Both the position numbers and the translations under genes were made by a program. From Marinobacterium sp. (GTDB lineage: Bacteria > Pseudomonadota > Gammaproteobacteria > Pseudomonadales > Balneatricaceae), in assembly GCA_003250495.1 (NCBI GenBank), contig QKGH01000110.1:1-37464 (forward strand): DNA of 37,464 nucleotides, written 5' to 3'. Below, in pieces: positions 7,874-18,432 of the stretch. The notes beneath the pieces were generated by a model. The model searched no databases. It was not told where the DNA came from and saw only the letters and a list, made by a program, of their open reading frames with translations. Every line of letters begins with the position of its first letter. Position 1 is the first letter of the stretch.

Positions 7874-7901
7874 TTACCTTTATATCCACAATGGTTATAG
7901 T
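7874..7901 (+). promoter_or_regulatory. Candidate sigma-70 promoter of the binding-protein / GGDEF-EAL / topB unit
   Basis: TTACCT (7874-7879), a 16-bp spacer and TATAGT (7896-7901) lie in a locally AT-rich patch. The -10 element ends 33 bp before the start codon at 7935. This is a moderate match to consensus and the only good candidate in the 195-bp divergent gap. Confidence 0.4.
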
Positions 7902-7934
7902 GTTTACATTCAGCGACATAACAGGGAGCGTTAG

Positions 7935-10025
7935 ATGAGGCCCCTTCTGTTCGTACCGGCCGCTTTGCTGCTGCTGGCCTCGTTGGTTTTGTTGATCCTG
8001 TGGCCGACGCCGCAGAGCGAGCGTGTCGGTGCGGCATCCAGCGGCACGCTGGCCGAGGCGCCGCGGGTGTTGAAGATGGGTTACAACATGCCCGAGCCCA
8101 GTGCCATGCACCTGGCGGCGCTCCGCTTTGCCGAGCAACTGGAGCAGCAGAGCGGCGGCCGGATAAAGGTCGAGCTTCACCCAAACCAGGAGCTTGGCAA
8201 CGACCACCAGATGCTGGAGATGGCGCGCCAGGGCACGCTGGACCTGGTGTTGATCCCGACGGCCAAACTCAGTACTGCGATCCCGGAGATGCAGTATCCC
8301 GATCTGCCGTTCTATTTCCCGCAGAAGGAGGATCTCTACGCCATGCTCGACGGCGAACCCGGCCGGCGGCTGCTGGAGCGGATGCGGCGTATCGGTCTGG
8401 TGGGGATCACCTTCTGGGGCAACGGGTTCAAACAGTTCACGGCGAACCACCCGTTGCTGGCGCCGGCTGATTTCAAGGGCTACAAGTTCCGGATCATGAA
8501 AAGCCGGCTGCTGCAGGAGCAGTTTCACCTGCTCGAGGCCGAGGCGATCCCGATCGACTTCTACCAGGTGCGTGCGGCACTGAAGGACGGCGCGGTGGAT
8601 GGACAGGAGAACCCGCTGGTGGCGATCCACCAGATGGGGATCCACCAGGTGCAGTCCGACCTGACGTTGTCGCATCACGGTTATCTGGCCTACGCCTTTG
8701 CCGTGGGCGAGAAGAGCCTCGCCACACTGCCTAGCGACCTGCAGTCGTTGCTGTTGAAGCTGGCGCGCGGACAAACCCGGTGGCAACGCGAGGAGAACGA
8801 GCGCCAGGAGGGGGAGTACCTGCGGCAGATAAAGGCGGCCGGGGTGCACGTTCATGAGCTGAGCGATCAGCAGCGGGAGCTGTTCCGCCATCGCTTGCGG
8901 CCGTTGGCGGACAGGTTCGAATCGATCATCGGTCCCGACCTGCTGGCGATGACCGACGAATATATGCTGGAGCGCTACCCCGGTTCGGTGCAGCACGTCC
9001 TCGGTGTCGACGTGGACCTCAGTGGCGGTTCGGCCGACGTCGGGCGTGAGGTCCGGCGCGGTGCCGCACTGGCGCTGGCCGATCTGGGGGCGCAGGGCGA
9101 GGGGTTCGCGCTACTGGCCCGGGATAACCTCGGCCAGCCGAGCCGGGCGCTCAGTAATATCGAGCGCTTCGGCCAGGACGCCCGGGTCATCGGGGTTGTC
9201 GGGGGAACTCACTCTTCGACGCTGTCGGCGCAACTGCCGCGGCTGCAACCGCTGCAGTTGCCGTTCATCACCCCCTTTGCGGCGGAGTCGGTATTTTATC
9301 GTGCACCGATCTCGCCCTGGCTGTTCAGCGTCGCGACCAGCAACCAGGCGCTCGCGACCTTTATCGCCGACCAGGTGGTGCAGCAGGGGATCCAGCGTGT
9401 GGCCGTGGTGGTAGAGGACAACCGTTGGGGCGAGGATTTCAGTACCTTGCTGGGCGAGGCGTTTGCCGAACGGCAGCGCACCCAGGTGGGCCGCATGCTG
9501 ATCAATACCGGAACCAACGATCCGTCCGCCGAGCGCTTGCGTGCTCTGGCGACACAAGCCGAGTTGCTGGTGCTGGGACTGCGTACCCGGGAGGGGCGTG
9601 CGGTGTTGAAAACGCTGGCCAGCGCCGGCGTCGCGGTCAAGCTACTGTCGGTCTGGGGCATGCCGAACGACGGGGCGCTGCCGATGCAATATGTCGAGAG
9701 CCGGCGCAACGCGGCACAGATGAAACGGTTGACCGCGGATTACCGCCGCCGTTACGGCGAGGAGCCGCGGCTGCTGTCATTGCTGGCCCAGGCCTACGAC
9801 AGTGCATCGCTGTTGGCGCAGGCGTCGCTACTGGCTGCGCCGGGCGCGCCGCAGGGGCGCTTGCAGATCCGCGACCGGCTTGAGAATATGCCTCCTTGGA
9901 CCGGCGCCGTTCGACAGTATGCGCCGGCGTTCACTCCAACCCGGCATGCCGCCTTCGACCAGCGGGATTATCGTCTGATCAGCAACCAAGCTCGCATGGA
10001 CACACGGAGTCGCGTAGATGAGTGA
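7935..10025 (+). CDS. Chimeric solute-binding protein: TRAP DctP domain fused to type-I periplasmic binding domain
   Basis: A 696-aa protein with ATG 7935 and a GGGAGCG ribosome-binding site. Residues 4-23 are one hydrophobic helix (signal peptide or membrane anchor; no lipobox Cys). Residues about 45-345 are a TRAP-type DctP domain, with conserved Arg186 in GYKFRIMKS (the usual carboxylate-binding Arg) and the AVDGQENP motif. Residues about 355-685 resemble the branched-chain amino acid type (Peripla_BP_6) fold: LGVDVDLSGG, RGAALALADL, GVVGGTHSS, LPFITPFAA, AYDSASLLAQA. Ordinary binding proteins have only one such module, and no transporter genes lie nearby. The stop overlaps the next start by 8 bp (ATGAGTGA), implying translational coupling to the GGDEF-EAL protein. 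A sensing rather than transport role is inferred. Confidence 0.88.
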   Translation: MRPLLFVPAALLLLASLVLLILWPTPQSERVGAASSGTLAEAPRVLKMGYNMPEPSAMHLAALRFAEQLEQQSGGRIKVELHPNQELGNDHQMLEMARQGTLDLVLIPTAKLSTAIPEMQYPDLPFYFPQKEDLYAMLDGEPGRRLLERMRRIGLVGITFWGNGFKQFTANHPLLAPADFKGYKFRIMKSRLLQEQFHLLEAEAIPIDFYQVRAALKDGAVDGQENPLVAIHQMGIHQVQSDLTLSHHGYLAYAFAVGEKSLATLPSDLQSLLLKLARGQTRWQREENERQEGEYLRQIKAAGVHVHELSDQQRELFRHRLRPLADRFESIIGPDLLAMTDEYMLERYPGSVQHVLGVDVDLSGGSADVGREVRRGAALALADLGAQGEGFALLARDNLGQPSRALSNIERFGQDARVIGVVGGTHSSTLSAQLPRLQPLQLPFITPFAAESVFYRAPISPWLFSVATSNQALATFIADQVVQQGIQRVAVVVEDNRWGEDFSTLLGEAFAERQRTQVGRMLINTGTNDPSAERLRALATQAELLVLGLRTREGRAVLKTLASAGVAVKLLSVWGMPNDGALPMQYVESRRNAAQMKRLTADYRRRYGEEPRLLSLLAQAYDSASLLAQASLLAAPGAPQGRLQIRDRLENMPPWTGAVRQYAPAFTPTRHAAFDQRDYRLISNQARMDTRSRVDE

Positions 10026-12378
10026 TTCAACTCGGCCAGCTGTGCAGGGAGTGCGGGGGAGTGCACCGGGGATGCGGCGGCATAGCCTGAAGTGGCGCCT
10101 GATCCTGCGGGTCTCCGGGCTGGTGGCGCTGGCGATGACGGTGGTCACCCTGACCGTCGCCTACGTCATGCGGCACGAGCTCGACAATCAGTCGCGGGCG
10201 ATGTTGGACGAACTGGCGCGCTCCTCCCAGATCCAGTTGGAAAACCGTATCGCCTACCTCGTCGAGTCGACCCGGCGTCTGGCCGACAACCCGTTCATGA
10301 TCAACGGACTGGTGGATTCGCAGGCGCGGATCGACGACCTGCCGAAGCTGATCGACAACTTCCACGAAGGCACCTCGCTGAGCGCGTTCGCGCTGCTCGA
10401 TTTCGACGGCAAACCGGTGTTTCAGGCACATGACTGGCTGCCGCGCTTCAACCAGTCGCCGGAGCTGCGGGCGGCGCTGGCGCTGGGCGTCACCGCACTC
10501 TATAGCGATGTGGAGAGCGGCCAGTTGTTCATCATCGCCCCGGTCAGCTATTACCAGACGACGCAGGGTGCGCTGGTCGCCGGTTTCGACCTGGCGAAGC
10601 TGGCCAGCCGCCACGCCTCACGCAGCGCCCAGGCCTATCTGCGCATCCTGCATCCACAGGGGGTGGTGGCGCAGGTCTCGTACGATGCGAACCAGACCTT
10701 CATTTCAACCCGACTGGCGCCGGCGGCCGATACCCCCTATCTCGGCCAGTTGGGGCTGACGCTGGAGAGCGGTCTGCCGCAGTCGCAGTTCGACGCGGTG
10801 ATGACGGTGACGCTGTCGCGTTTCATCGGTATCAGCGTCATCCTGACGCTGGCGTCGGCGATGATCGCGGCCGGTATGGGGCAGGGGATCGCGCGGCCGA
10901 TACTCGAGCTGCACCGCCGGGTCAGCCGGGCCGACGATGGCGAGCGCTGCAGTCCGCTGGGCACCGACGATGAGCTGGAGTCGCTGGCCGAGGCGTTCGA
11001 CCAGCGCACCAGCGCGTTGGAGGCGGCCCGGTTCCAGTTGGTGCAACAGCGCGACCAGTTCGAGTACGAGGCCAATCACGACGCCCTGACCGGGCTGCCC
11101 AATCGCTACAATTTCGACCAGCGCTTTGCCGAACTGCTGCGGCAACCGGGCGTGACCGGGCGCCAGCAGTTGGCCCTGGTCTACATCGACCTGGACCGCT
11201 TCAAGCTGATCAACGACAGCCTCGGCCACCCGGTCGGCGACAGCGTGCTACAGACGGTTGCGCAACGGATGCAACTGCTGACCCAGGGCTGCGAGTTGTT
11301 CCGCCACGGCGGCGACGAGTTCATGCTGATGGTGACCGCGCCGGCGCAGCTGACGCAGCTGGAGGTGCTGCTCGAGCGGATCGTCGATACGCTGCGCCAG
11401 CCGATCCTGATGGGCGAACACAATCTGGATGTCCGTGGCAGTCTCGGCGTGACCTTCTATCCGCAGGATGGCCACGACCGCGAAACCCTGCTGCGCAACG
11501 CCGATATCGCCATGTACCAGGCCAAGAACACCGGCGGCGGGCACTACCGGATCTTCGATGAGGAGATGAGCCGCGTCGCCTACGACCGGATGGCGATCGA
11601 GGCCGGTGTCCGGCGCGCCATCGAACGCAGTGAGCTGGTGGTTTACTACCAGCCGCAGATCGACCTGCGCTCCAGCCAGTTGACCGGTAGCGAGGCGCTG
11701 GTGCGTTGGCACCATCCCGAGCGGGGGCTGATCATGCCGGGGGTGTTCATCCCGATAGCGGAGGAGTCGCGCCTGATCGTCGATCTCGGCGAGTACGTGA
11801 TGCGCGAGGCCTGCCGCCAGCAGGCGCAGTGGTACCGGGAGGGGCGCGCGCCGGGCCGGGTGTCGGTCAACCTGGCCGGCCGGCAGATCCAGGATCCCGG
11901 ATTGCCGGGGATCGTGGAGGGGATACTGGCCGAAACCGGGTGCCGGGCCGAGTGGCTCGAGCTCGAGGTGACCGAGGGGTTCATCATGCAGGATCCGGCG
12001 CGGGCGATCCCGACGCTGAAACGCTTGCGCGAGATGGGGATCAGCCTGGCGATCGACGATTTCGGTACCGGCTATTCGTCGCTGGCCTACCTGAAACGCC
12101 TGCCGGTCACCCGGCTGAAGATCGACCAGTCGTTCGTGCGCAATTCGGCGCTGAATCCCGACGACGTGGCGATCATCGAGGTGATCGTGGCGCTGGGCAA
12201 CAACCTGGGGCTGGATCTGATCGCGGAGGGGGTGGAAACCCCGCATCAACGCGAGCTGTTGCTGAAGCTGGGCTGCTTCGCGGCCCAGGGCTTCCTGTTC
12301 AGCCGGCCGCTGCCGCCCAAGGAGCTGGAAGCGTTTCTGGATGCCCTGCCGGCGCCGCAGGATAGGGCGTTAGGTTAG
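10018..12378 (+). CDS. Membrane GGDEF-EAL c-di-GMP enzyme with periplasmic sensor region
   Basis: A 786-aa protein. One membrane helix at about 28-50 and another at about 268-288 flank a periplasmic region of some 215 residues with Cache-like features. A HAMP-like linker (about 289-340) follows. The GGDEF domain (about 350-510) has an intact GGDEF motif at 431-435 but no RxxD inhibitory site upstream (T and C occupy those positions). The EAL domain (about 525-775) has EAL at 559-561, Asn618, Glu650, Asp680-Asp681, Lys701, Glu737 and Gln757, the set needed for phosphodiesterase activity. Both activities are therefore possible. Overlap with the binding-protein gene suggests that protein is its periplasmic input, as NspS is for MbaA in Vibrio cholerae. 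Confidence 0.94.
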   Translation: MSDSTRPAVQGVRGSAPGMRRHSLKWRLILRVSGLVALAMTVVTLTVAYVMRHELDNQSRAMLDELARSSQIQLENRIAYLVESTRRLADNPFMINGLVDSQARIDDLPKLIDNFHEGTSLSAFALLDFDGKPVFQAHDWLPRFNQSPELRAALALGVTALYSDVESGQLFIIAPVSYYQTTQGALVAGFDLAKLASRHASRSAQAYLRILHPQGVVAQVSYDANQTFISTRLAPAADTPYLGQLGLTLESGLPQSQFDAVMTVTLSRFIGISVILTLASAMIAAGMGQGIARPILELHRRVSRADDGERCSPLGTDDELESLAEAFDQRTSALEAARFQLVQQRDQFEYEANHDALTGLPNRYNFDQRFAELLRQPGVTGRQQLALVYIDLDRFKLINDSLGHPVGDSVLQTVAQRMQLLTQGCELFRHGGDEFMLMVTAPAQLTQLEVLLERIVDTLRQPILMGEHNLDVRGSLGVTFYPQDGHDRETLLRNADIAMYQAKNTGGGHYRIFDEEMSRVAYDRMAIEAGVRRAIERSELVVYYQPQIDLRSSQLTGSEALVRWHHPERGLIMPGVFIPIAEESRLIVDLGEYVMREACRQQAQWYREGRAPGRVSVNLAGRQIQDPGLPGIVEGILAETGCRAEWLELEVTEGFIMQDPARAIPTLKRLREMGISLAIDDFGTGYSSLAYLKRLPVTRLKIDQSFVRNSALNPDDVAIIEVIVALGNNLGLDLIAEGVETPHQRELLLKLGCFAAQGFLFSRPLPPKELEAFLDALPAPQDRALG

Positions 12379-12380
12379 TT

Positions 12381-14381
12381 GTGAAACTCTACATCGCGGA
12401 AAAACCCAGTCTGGCCCGCGCCATCGCCGCGGTATTGCCCGGTCCGCAGCAGAAAGCGGAGGGGTATATCCGCTGCGGCAATGGCGACCTGGTCAGCTGG
12501 TGTGTCGGTCATCTGCTGGAGCAGGCCGAACCTGAGGCCTACGATGCGGCCTACAAGCAGTGGCGCCTGGAGCATCTGCCCATCGTGCCGGAGCAGTGGC
12601 AGCTGCAGCCGCGGCCGAAGCTGCGCACCCAGCTCAGCGTGCTGCGCAAGCTGGTAAAGGAGTCCGACCAGCTGGTTCATGCCGGCGACCCGGACCGCGA
12701 GGGGCAGCTGCTGGTCGACGAAGTCATCGATTACCTGCGCGTGCCGCAGGCGAAGAAGCGCGCCACCCAGCGCCTGCTGATCTCCGACCTGAATCCCGCC
12801 GCGGTCAAGCGCGCGCTGGAGCGGTTGAAACCCAATGCCGAGTTCGTGCCACTGTCGGTGTCGGCCCTGGCCCGCTCGCGGGCAGACTGGCTGTACGGCA
12901 TCAATATGACCCGGGCGCTGACGCTGCAGGGGCGCCGGGCGGGCTTCGACGGCCTGCTGTCGGTGGGGCGGGTGCAGACGCCGGTACTGGGGTTGGTGGT
13001 GGTGCGGGACCGGGCCATCGAGGCGTTCGTCAGCAAGCCGTTCTACGAGGTGTTGGCGCATCTGCGTACCGAACGCGGCGAGGCGTTCAGCGCGCGCTGG
13101 CAGCCCAGCGAGGCCTGTGCGCGCTGGCAGGATGAGGAGGGGCGCGTATTGTCGCGCGCGCTGGCACAGAACGTGGCGGATCGGATCGGCGGCAAGCCCG
13201 GCGAGGTGGTCGAGGCGAAACGCAAGCCGGGTCGCCAGCCGCCGCCGCTGCCCTATAACCTCTCCGCATTGCAGATCGACGCCTCCAAGCGTTTCGGGCT
13301 CAGCGCCCAGCAGGTGCTGGATGCCTGTCAGTCGCTGTATGAGAAACATCGCTTGCTGACCTATCCGCGCTCCGACTGCCGCTATCTGCCGCTGGAACAT
13401 CATGCCGAGGCCGGCAAGATCTTCAAGGCGGTGATGCAGACGGCGCCGGCGCTGGCCGAGGGGGTGGCGGGGGCGCGGGCCGAGCTGAAGAGTGCGGCCT
13501 GGAACGACGCGAAGGTCGAGGCGCACCACGCCATCATCCCGACCGGTCGGGCGCTGGGGCCCGATCGCCTGTCGACGCCTGAAGCGCAGGTGTACGAACT
13601 GGTGGCGCGGCAATACCTGATGCAGTTCTATCCGCCCTGGCAGTTCAACGATGCCGAGCTGCAGATCCGGATCGAGGGCGGGCTGTTTATCGCCAAGGCG
13701 CGGCAGACGCTGGAGCCGGGCTGGAAGCGGCTGCTGGGCAAGGGCGCCGACGAACAGCCGGAACTGCCGGTGCTCGCGGTCGGCGATCCGTTGCAGTGCG
13801 AGCGCGGCGAAGTGCTGGAGAAGCAGACCCAGCCGCCGAAACCCTTTACCGATGCGACGCTGCTGGCGGCGATGACCGGGATCGCGCGCTTCGTGCAGGA
13901 TGCGGCGCTGCGCCGGGTGTTGCGCGAGACCGACGGCCTGGGGACGGAAGCCACCCGCGCCGGTATCATCGAGCTGCTGGTGACGCGGGGCTATCTGAGC
14001 CGGCACGGTAAAACGCTGGTGTCGACGCCGGCGGGACGCGGTCTGATCGATGCGCTGCCGGCCTCGGCCAGCCAGCCCGACATGACGGCGCACTGGGAGT
14101 CGTCGCTCGATGCGATTGCACGTCGCGAGGAGCGTTACGAGCAGTTCATGACGCAGCTGCGCGAGTCGCTGGAGCAGCTGATCGCGCAGTTGGCCAGCGC
14201 GCTGCCCAGCGCGTTGCAGGGGCTGAAGAGCGGACGCCCCGCGGCGCGACGTGGCGCTGCCGGGCGCCGGAAGGGCGGCGGCCGTTCCCGTGCCGGCGCC
14301 AACGCCAGTGGCGCTAAACGGAGCGGCGACGATAAGAGCGCGCCACGCCGCCGACGTCGGAGCGCGGCGGCAAAGGCGTAA
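12381..14381 (+). CDS. topB: DNA topoisomerase III
   Basis: A 666-aa type IA topoisomerase starting at GTG 12381, 2 bp after the stop of the GGDEF-EAL gene. The N-terminal TOPRIM domain begins [20 protein letters not shown] and contains the acidic motif [12 protein letters not shown]. The catalytic tyrosine is Tyr328 in [13 protein letters not shown], the same number as in E. coli TopB. The enzyme decatenates and relaxes DNA through a single-strand break and works with RecQ-type helicases. There are no zinc-finger cysteines; the last 60 residues are a Lys/Arg/Ala-rich tail likely to bind DNA. Its place at the end of a signalling unit is probably transcriptional convenience. It is convergent with the LysR gene, 12 bp away. 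Confidence 0.96.
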   Translation: MKLYIAEKPSLARAIAAVLPGPQQKAEGYIRCGNGDLVSWCVGHLLEQAEPEAYDAAYKQWRLEHLPIVPEQWQLQPRPKLRTQLSVLRKLVKESDQLVHAGDPDREGQLLVDEVIDYLRVPQAKKRATQRLLISDLNPAAVKRALERLKPNAEFVPLSVSALARSRADWLYGINMTRALTLQGRRAGFDGLLSVGRVQTPVLGLVVVRDRAIEAFVSKPFYEVLAHLRTERGEAFSARWQPSEACARWQDEEGRVLSRALAQNVADRIGGKPGEVVEAKRKPGRQPPPLPYNLSALQIDASKRFGLSAQQVLDACQSLYEKHRLLTYPRSDCRYLPLEHHAEAGKIFKAVMQTAPALAEGVAGARAELKSAAWNDAKVEAHHAIIPTGRALGPDRLSTPEAQVYELVARQYLMQFYPPWQFNDAELQIRIEGGLFIAKARQTLEPGWKRLLGKGADEQPELPVLAVGDPLQCERGEVLEKQTQPPKPFTDATLLAAMTGIARFVQDAALRRVLRETDGLGTEATRAGIIELLVTRGYLSRHGKTLVSTPAGRGLIDALPASASQPDMTAHWESSLDAIARREERYEQFMTQLRESLEQLIAQLASALPSALQGLKSGRPAARRGAAGRRKGGGRSRAGANASGAKRSGDDKSAPRRRRRSAAAKA

Positions 14382-14393
14382 CGCCGGCGCCGA

Positions 14394-15302
14394 TCACTCC
14401 TCCGGCGAGCAGTCGGATATCCAGGGGTGGGTCTTCAACTGTTCCATCATGTAATCGAGGAACGCCCGTACCCGCGGCGTCAGGTTGCGGCGGCTGGCGT
14501 AGATCGCGTTGATCTCGCTCGGCGGCAGCTCATAGTCATCCATGATCTGTACCAGCTCGCCGCGACTGACCAGCTCGTTACAGAACATCTTCGGCATCCG
14601 TGTGATGCCGACGCCGAGGCGCGCCATCTCGCGCGCGAAGCTGATGCTGTTGGTACGTACCTGGCCGCCGAAGCTGGCCGGTTCGCCCTCGTTCCAGTTC
14701 AGGAAGCGCCAGGTATCGAACGGCTTCACCAGCGTGATGCACTGGTGCTGGATCAGATCGTCCGGGCTGTGCGGCACGCCGTGCTTGCGCAGATACTTCG
14801 GGCTGACATAGAGGCCGCGGGGCAGGGTGGCGATCTTGCGCGCGATCAGCGACGAGTCGGGCAGCGGGCCCATGCGCAACGCCAGATCCATCCCCTCCTC
14901 GACCAGGTCCACGGTGCGGGTGCTGAGCTCCACATCCACCTCCAGTCCCGGATGCAGGGCGATGAAGCCGGCGATCACTTCGTTCATCATCAACACACCG
15001 AGCTCGGTGGGCATGGTCATGCGCAGGCGGCCGCGCAGGTCGTGGCTGTCGGCCGACACCTCGTCGCGGATCACCTCGAGCTGGTCGATCAGGTCGCGGC
15101 TGCGATCGAACAGTTCGCGCCCCTCCGGGGTCAGGCGTAGCTTGCGGGTGGTGCGCTGGATCAGGCGGACCCCGAGGCTGTCCTCGAGTTGTGCGATGCG
15201 GCGGCTGATGGTCGATTTCTGCACATTCAGGGTGTCGGCGGCGGAGGTGAAACTGCCGGTTTCGACGACGCGGATAAACAGACTGAGGTCGTTCAGGTTC
15301 AT
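14394..15302 (-). CDS. LysR-family transcriptional regulator
   Basis: A 302-aa protein with ATG at 15300-15302. The helix-turn-helix lies at residues 1-60 (MNLNDLSLFIRVVETGSFTS, then NVQKSTISRRIAQLEDSLGV). The effector domain has the AaeR/DmlR-like arrangement: RGRLRMTMPTELGVLMMN, DLALRMGPLPDSSLIARKI and YVSPKYLRKHG. It follows the cysteine desulfurase fusion on the same strand after a 66-bp gap and could be co-transcribed or separately expressed. The target genes and ligand cannot be inferred. Family assignment is secure. Confidence 0.93.
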   Translation of the reverse strand: MNLNDLSLFIRVVETGSFTSAADTLNVQKSTISRRIAQLEDSLGVRLIQRTTRKLRLTPEGRELFDRSRDLIDQLEVIRDEVSADSHDLRGRLRMTMPTELGVLMMNEVIAGFIALHPGLEVDVELSTRTVDLVEEGMDLALRMGPLPDSSLIARKIATLPRGLYVSPKYLRKHGVPHSPDDLIQHQCITLVKPFDTWRFLNWNEGEPASFGGQVRTNSISFAREMARLGVGITRMPKMFCNELVSRGELVQIMDDYELPPSEINAIYASRRNLTPRVRAFLDYMMEQLKTHPWISDCSPEE

Positions 15303-15368
15303 AGCGTAATGACGGTCCCTACTGGCTGGGCTGGTTGGGTCGGACGGCGGTCAGGGTTAAGTTCACTG

Positions 15369-17048
15369 TCAGTCTAGATGTGTATTCGGGTCAGGGTCGC
15401 TGCGGGCGAAATCGAGCAGGGCATCGATCATGGCGTTGAGGCCGTTGCCCCGTGACGGACTGAGATGGCGTTGCAGGTCGAGTTGCGCGATCCGTTCACG
15501 CAGATCGAGCGCCAGCACTTCCGCGGGTGTTTTGCCGTTGACCTCGTTCAGCAGCAAGCCAAGCAGGGCCCTAAGTATACGCGCATCGGCGTCGGCCTGG
15601 CACGCGAGTTTGCCGTTTGCGTCGGTATTTAGCAGCAACCAGACCCGCGATTCGCAGCCGTGCAGGCGATGACGGTCGCTGCGATCCTGTTCGGCGAGGG
15701 CCGGCAGCTGGCTGCCGAGCTGCATCAGGGCCCGGTAGCGCTGGCTCCAGTCGCGGGCGGCGTAGACCTGCTCGAGCGGGCGGCGCCAGTCGCCGACCGC
15801 CGACGTGACAGCGACGCTGCTGCGCTGCTCGGCCACCAACTGCGCCAGCCGGGATACCAACTGGTCGACCTCTTCCAGGGTGTTGTAGAAGGCGAAGGAG
15901 GCACGCACGGTGCCGGGCAGCTGCAGCGAACTCATCAGCGGCATGGCGCAGTGGTGGCCTGCACGCACGGCGATGCCGTGGCGGTCGAGCCAGAGCGCGA
16001 TATCCTGCGGGTGCTGGCCGGCGATCAGGAAGGAGAACAGGCTGACCTGCTGCGCCCCGGCGGCAATGGCGCGAAAGCCGGGGATATCCGCGCAACCGTC
16101 GAGGGCGCGCCGCAGCAGCGCCTGCTCCTGGGCTTCGAGCGCCGGGCGGTCCAGTTGCTGCAGATAGTCGATCGCGGCGCCGAGGCCGATGACGCCGGCG
16201 ATGTTCGGCGTACCCGCCTCGAACTTGAACGGCAGGCCTGCGAACCGGGTGCCGCTGAAGCTGACCTGTTCGATCATCTCGCCGCCACCCTGCCAGGGGG
16301 GCATCTCGTCGAGCAGCTCCTCGCGGGCCCAGAGCGCCCCGATACCGGTGGGGCCGAACAGCTTGTGGCCGGAAAAGGCGTAAAAATCGCAGCCCAGCGC
16401 CTGCACATCGATATCGAAGTGAGGCAGCCCCTGGGCGCCATCCACCAGTACCGGTACCTGGGCCTCGCGGGCCAACCGGCACAGTTGTGCGACCGGGTAG
16501 CAACTGCCGAGGGCGTTGGAGACCTGGGTCAGGGCAAACAGACGTGGTCGGCGCGCCAGCAGCTGTTGGCAGCGCTCCAGATCGATCTCCCCGTCGCTGA
16601 CCGGGAGGACATCGATATGGGCATTGCACTGCTCGGCCACCAGTTGCCAGGGCACGATATTGGCGTGGTGGGAGCTCTCCAGCAGCAGTATCCGCTCGCC
16701 GCTGTGGAGCCGGGGCCGCAGGTAGCTCTGCGCCACCAGGTTGATCGCCTCGGTGGTGCCGCGGGTCCAGACGATCTCCCGTGCCGAGCGGGCGTTGATC
16801 CACTCGGCCAGCTGCCCCCGTACCCGTTCGAACGCCGTGGTGGCGCGCGCCGACAGCGTGTGCGCCGCGCGGTGCACGTTGGCGTTGTCGCGCGAATAGT
16901 AGCGGCTGATCGCATCGATGACGGCACGCGGCTTCTGTGTGGTCGCCGCATTATCGAGGTAGATCAGCGGCTGGCCGTCGATGCGTGACGACAGGATCGG
17001 GAAATCCCGCCGCAGCCGTTGCGGATCGCTGTGGCGCCGGGTCGTCAT
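15369..17048 (-). CDS. Cysteine desulfurase (SufS/CsdA type) fused to SufE/CsdE sulfur acceptor
   Basis: A 559-aa two-domain protein. Residues 1-405 are a group II cysteine desulfurase, with PLP-binding Lys229 in FYAFSGHKLFGPTGIG and catalytic Cys367 in VRAGHHCAMP. Residues about 425-550 are a SufE/CsdE domain with acceptor Cys465 in RLHGCESRVWLLL. In E. coli the two activities are separate proteins (CsdA-CsdE, SufS-SufE); here they are covalently joined, so persulfide transfer can be intramolecular. No scaffold or SufBCD genes lie nearby, which favours a Csd-like role over a full Suf machine. The start ATG is 3 bp after the stop of the DUF2069 gene, so they are in one operon with wrbA and arsC. 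Confidence 0.93.
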   Translation of the reverse strand: MTTRRHSDPQRLRRDFPILSSRIDGQPLIYLDNAATTQKPRAVIDAISRYYSRDNANVHRAAHTLSARATTAFERVRGQLAEWINARSAREIVWTRGTTEAINLVAQSYLRPRLHSGERILLLESSHHANIVPWQLVAEQCNAHIDVLPVSDGEIDLERCQQLLARRPRLFALTQVSNALGSCYPVAQLCRLAREAQVPVLVDGAQGLPHFDIDVQALGCDFYAFSGHKLFGPTGIGALWAREELLDEMPPWQGGGEMIEQVSFSGTRFAGLPFKFEAGTPNIAGVIGLGAAIDYLQQLDRPALEAQEQALLRRALDGCADIPGFRAIAAGAQQVSLFSFLIAGQHPQDIALWLDRHGIAVRAGHHCAMPLMSSLQLPGTVRASFAFYNTLEEVDQLVSRLAQLVAEQRSSVAVTSAVGDWRRPLEQVYAARDWSQRYRALMQLGSQLPALAEQDRSDRHRLHGCESRVWLLLNTDANGKLACQADADARILRALLGLLLNEVNGKTPAEVLALDLRERIAQLDLQRHLSPSRGNGLNAMIDALLDFARSDPDPNTHLD

Positions 17049-17051
17049 CGT

Positions 17052-17429
17052 TTAGGCGGCACCGGCCTGGGCGCGGCTGAGCTGGCTGCGCCAGCGCGCG
17101 AACAGCATGGCACCGGTGAACAGCATGGCCGTCAACACCCCCTCGCCAAGGCCGAGCCAGCGACTGTTTGGTACCAGTGCGGCCAGCACCGCTTCCATGA
17201 AGTAGATCAGCAGCACGAAGCAGAGCCAGGCGTGGCCGCGGGGATTGCCGCGGATCACGATCGGGGCGAACGCCAGCAACGGCAGCAGATGCACCAGCCA
17301 GATCACCCAGGGGTGGTCGGCGCTGGCGGGGCTGAGCAGCAGGTACCAGAGGGTGAACAGCAACAGCAGGGCAAAGTAGCTGAACAGCGTCAGTATGCGG
17401 CTGAAACGGGTTTTGCAGGCAAGGGTCAT
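17052..17429 (-). CDS. DUF2069 integral membrane protein
   Basis: A 125-aa protein with four predicted membrane helices and little else: a short basic N-terminus, then FSYFALLLLFTLWYLLL, a central VIWLVHLLPLLAFAPIVIRG helix, FVLLIYFMEAVLAALV, and a final helix ending in a basic tail. It matches the DUF2069 family, which in Pseudomonas-like genomes lies next to wrbA and arsC exactly as here. Function unknown. The start at 17429 is 7 bp after the wrbA stop. Confidence 0.85.
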   Translation of the reverse strand: MTLACKTRFSRILTLFSYFALLLLFTLWYLLLSPASADHPWVIWLVHLLPLLAFAPIVIRGNPRGHAWLCFVLLIYFMEAVLAALVPNSRWLGLGEGVLTAMLFTGAMLFARWRSQLSRAQAGAA

Positions 17430-17436
17430 CGTGTCA

Positions 17437-18389
<953 letters not shown>

Positions 18390-18432
18390 CGGGGTCTCCG
18401 TCAGACACTTTCATTACGTCAACTGGCGCCCT

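Noticed and set aside
7740-8996. Upstream extension of the BaiN-like frame (about 420 codons)
   Set aside because: Runs antisense through the binding-protein gene; the FAD Rossmann motif marks the real N-terminus near 7739.
12375-14093. 572-codon open frame antisense to topB
   Set aside because: Its protein is Gln/Arg/His-rich low-complexity sequence typical of the reverse strand of a high-GC gene; topB has all motifs in the sense frame.
14427-15140. 237-codon plus-strand frame antisense to the LysR gene
   Set aside because: Composition is His/Gln/Ala-rich shadow of a clear LysR protein.
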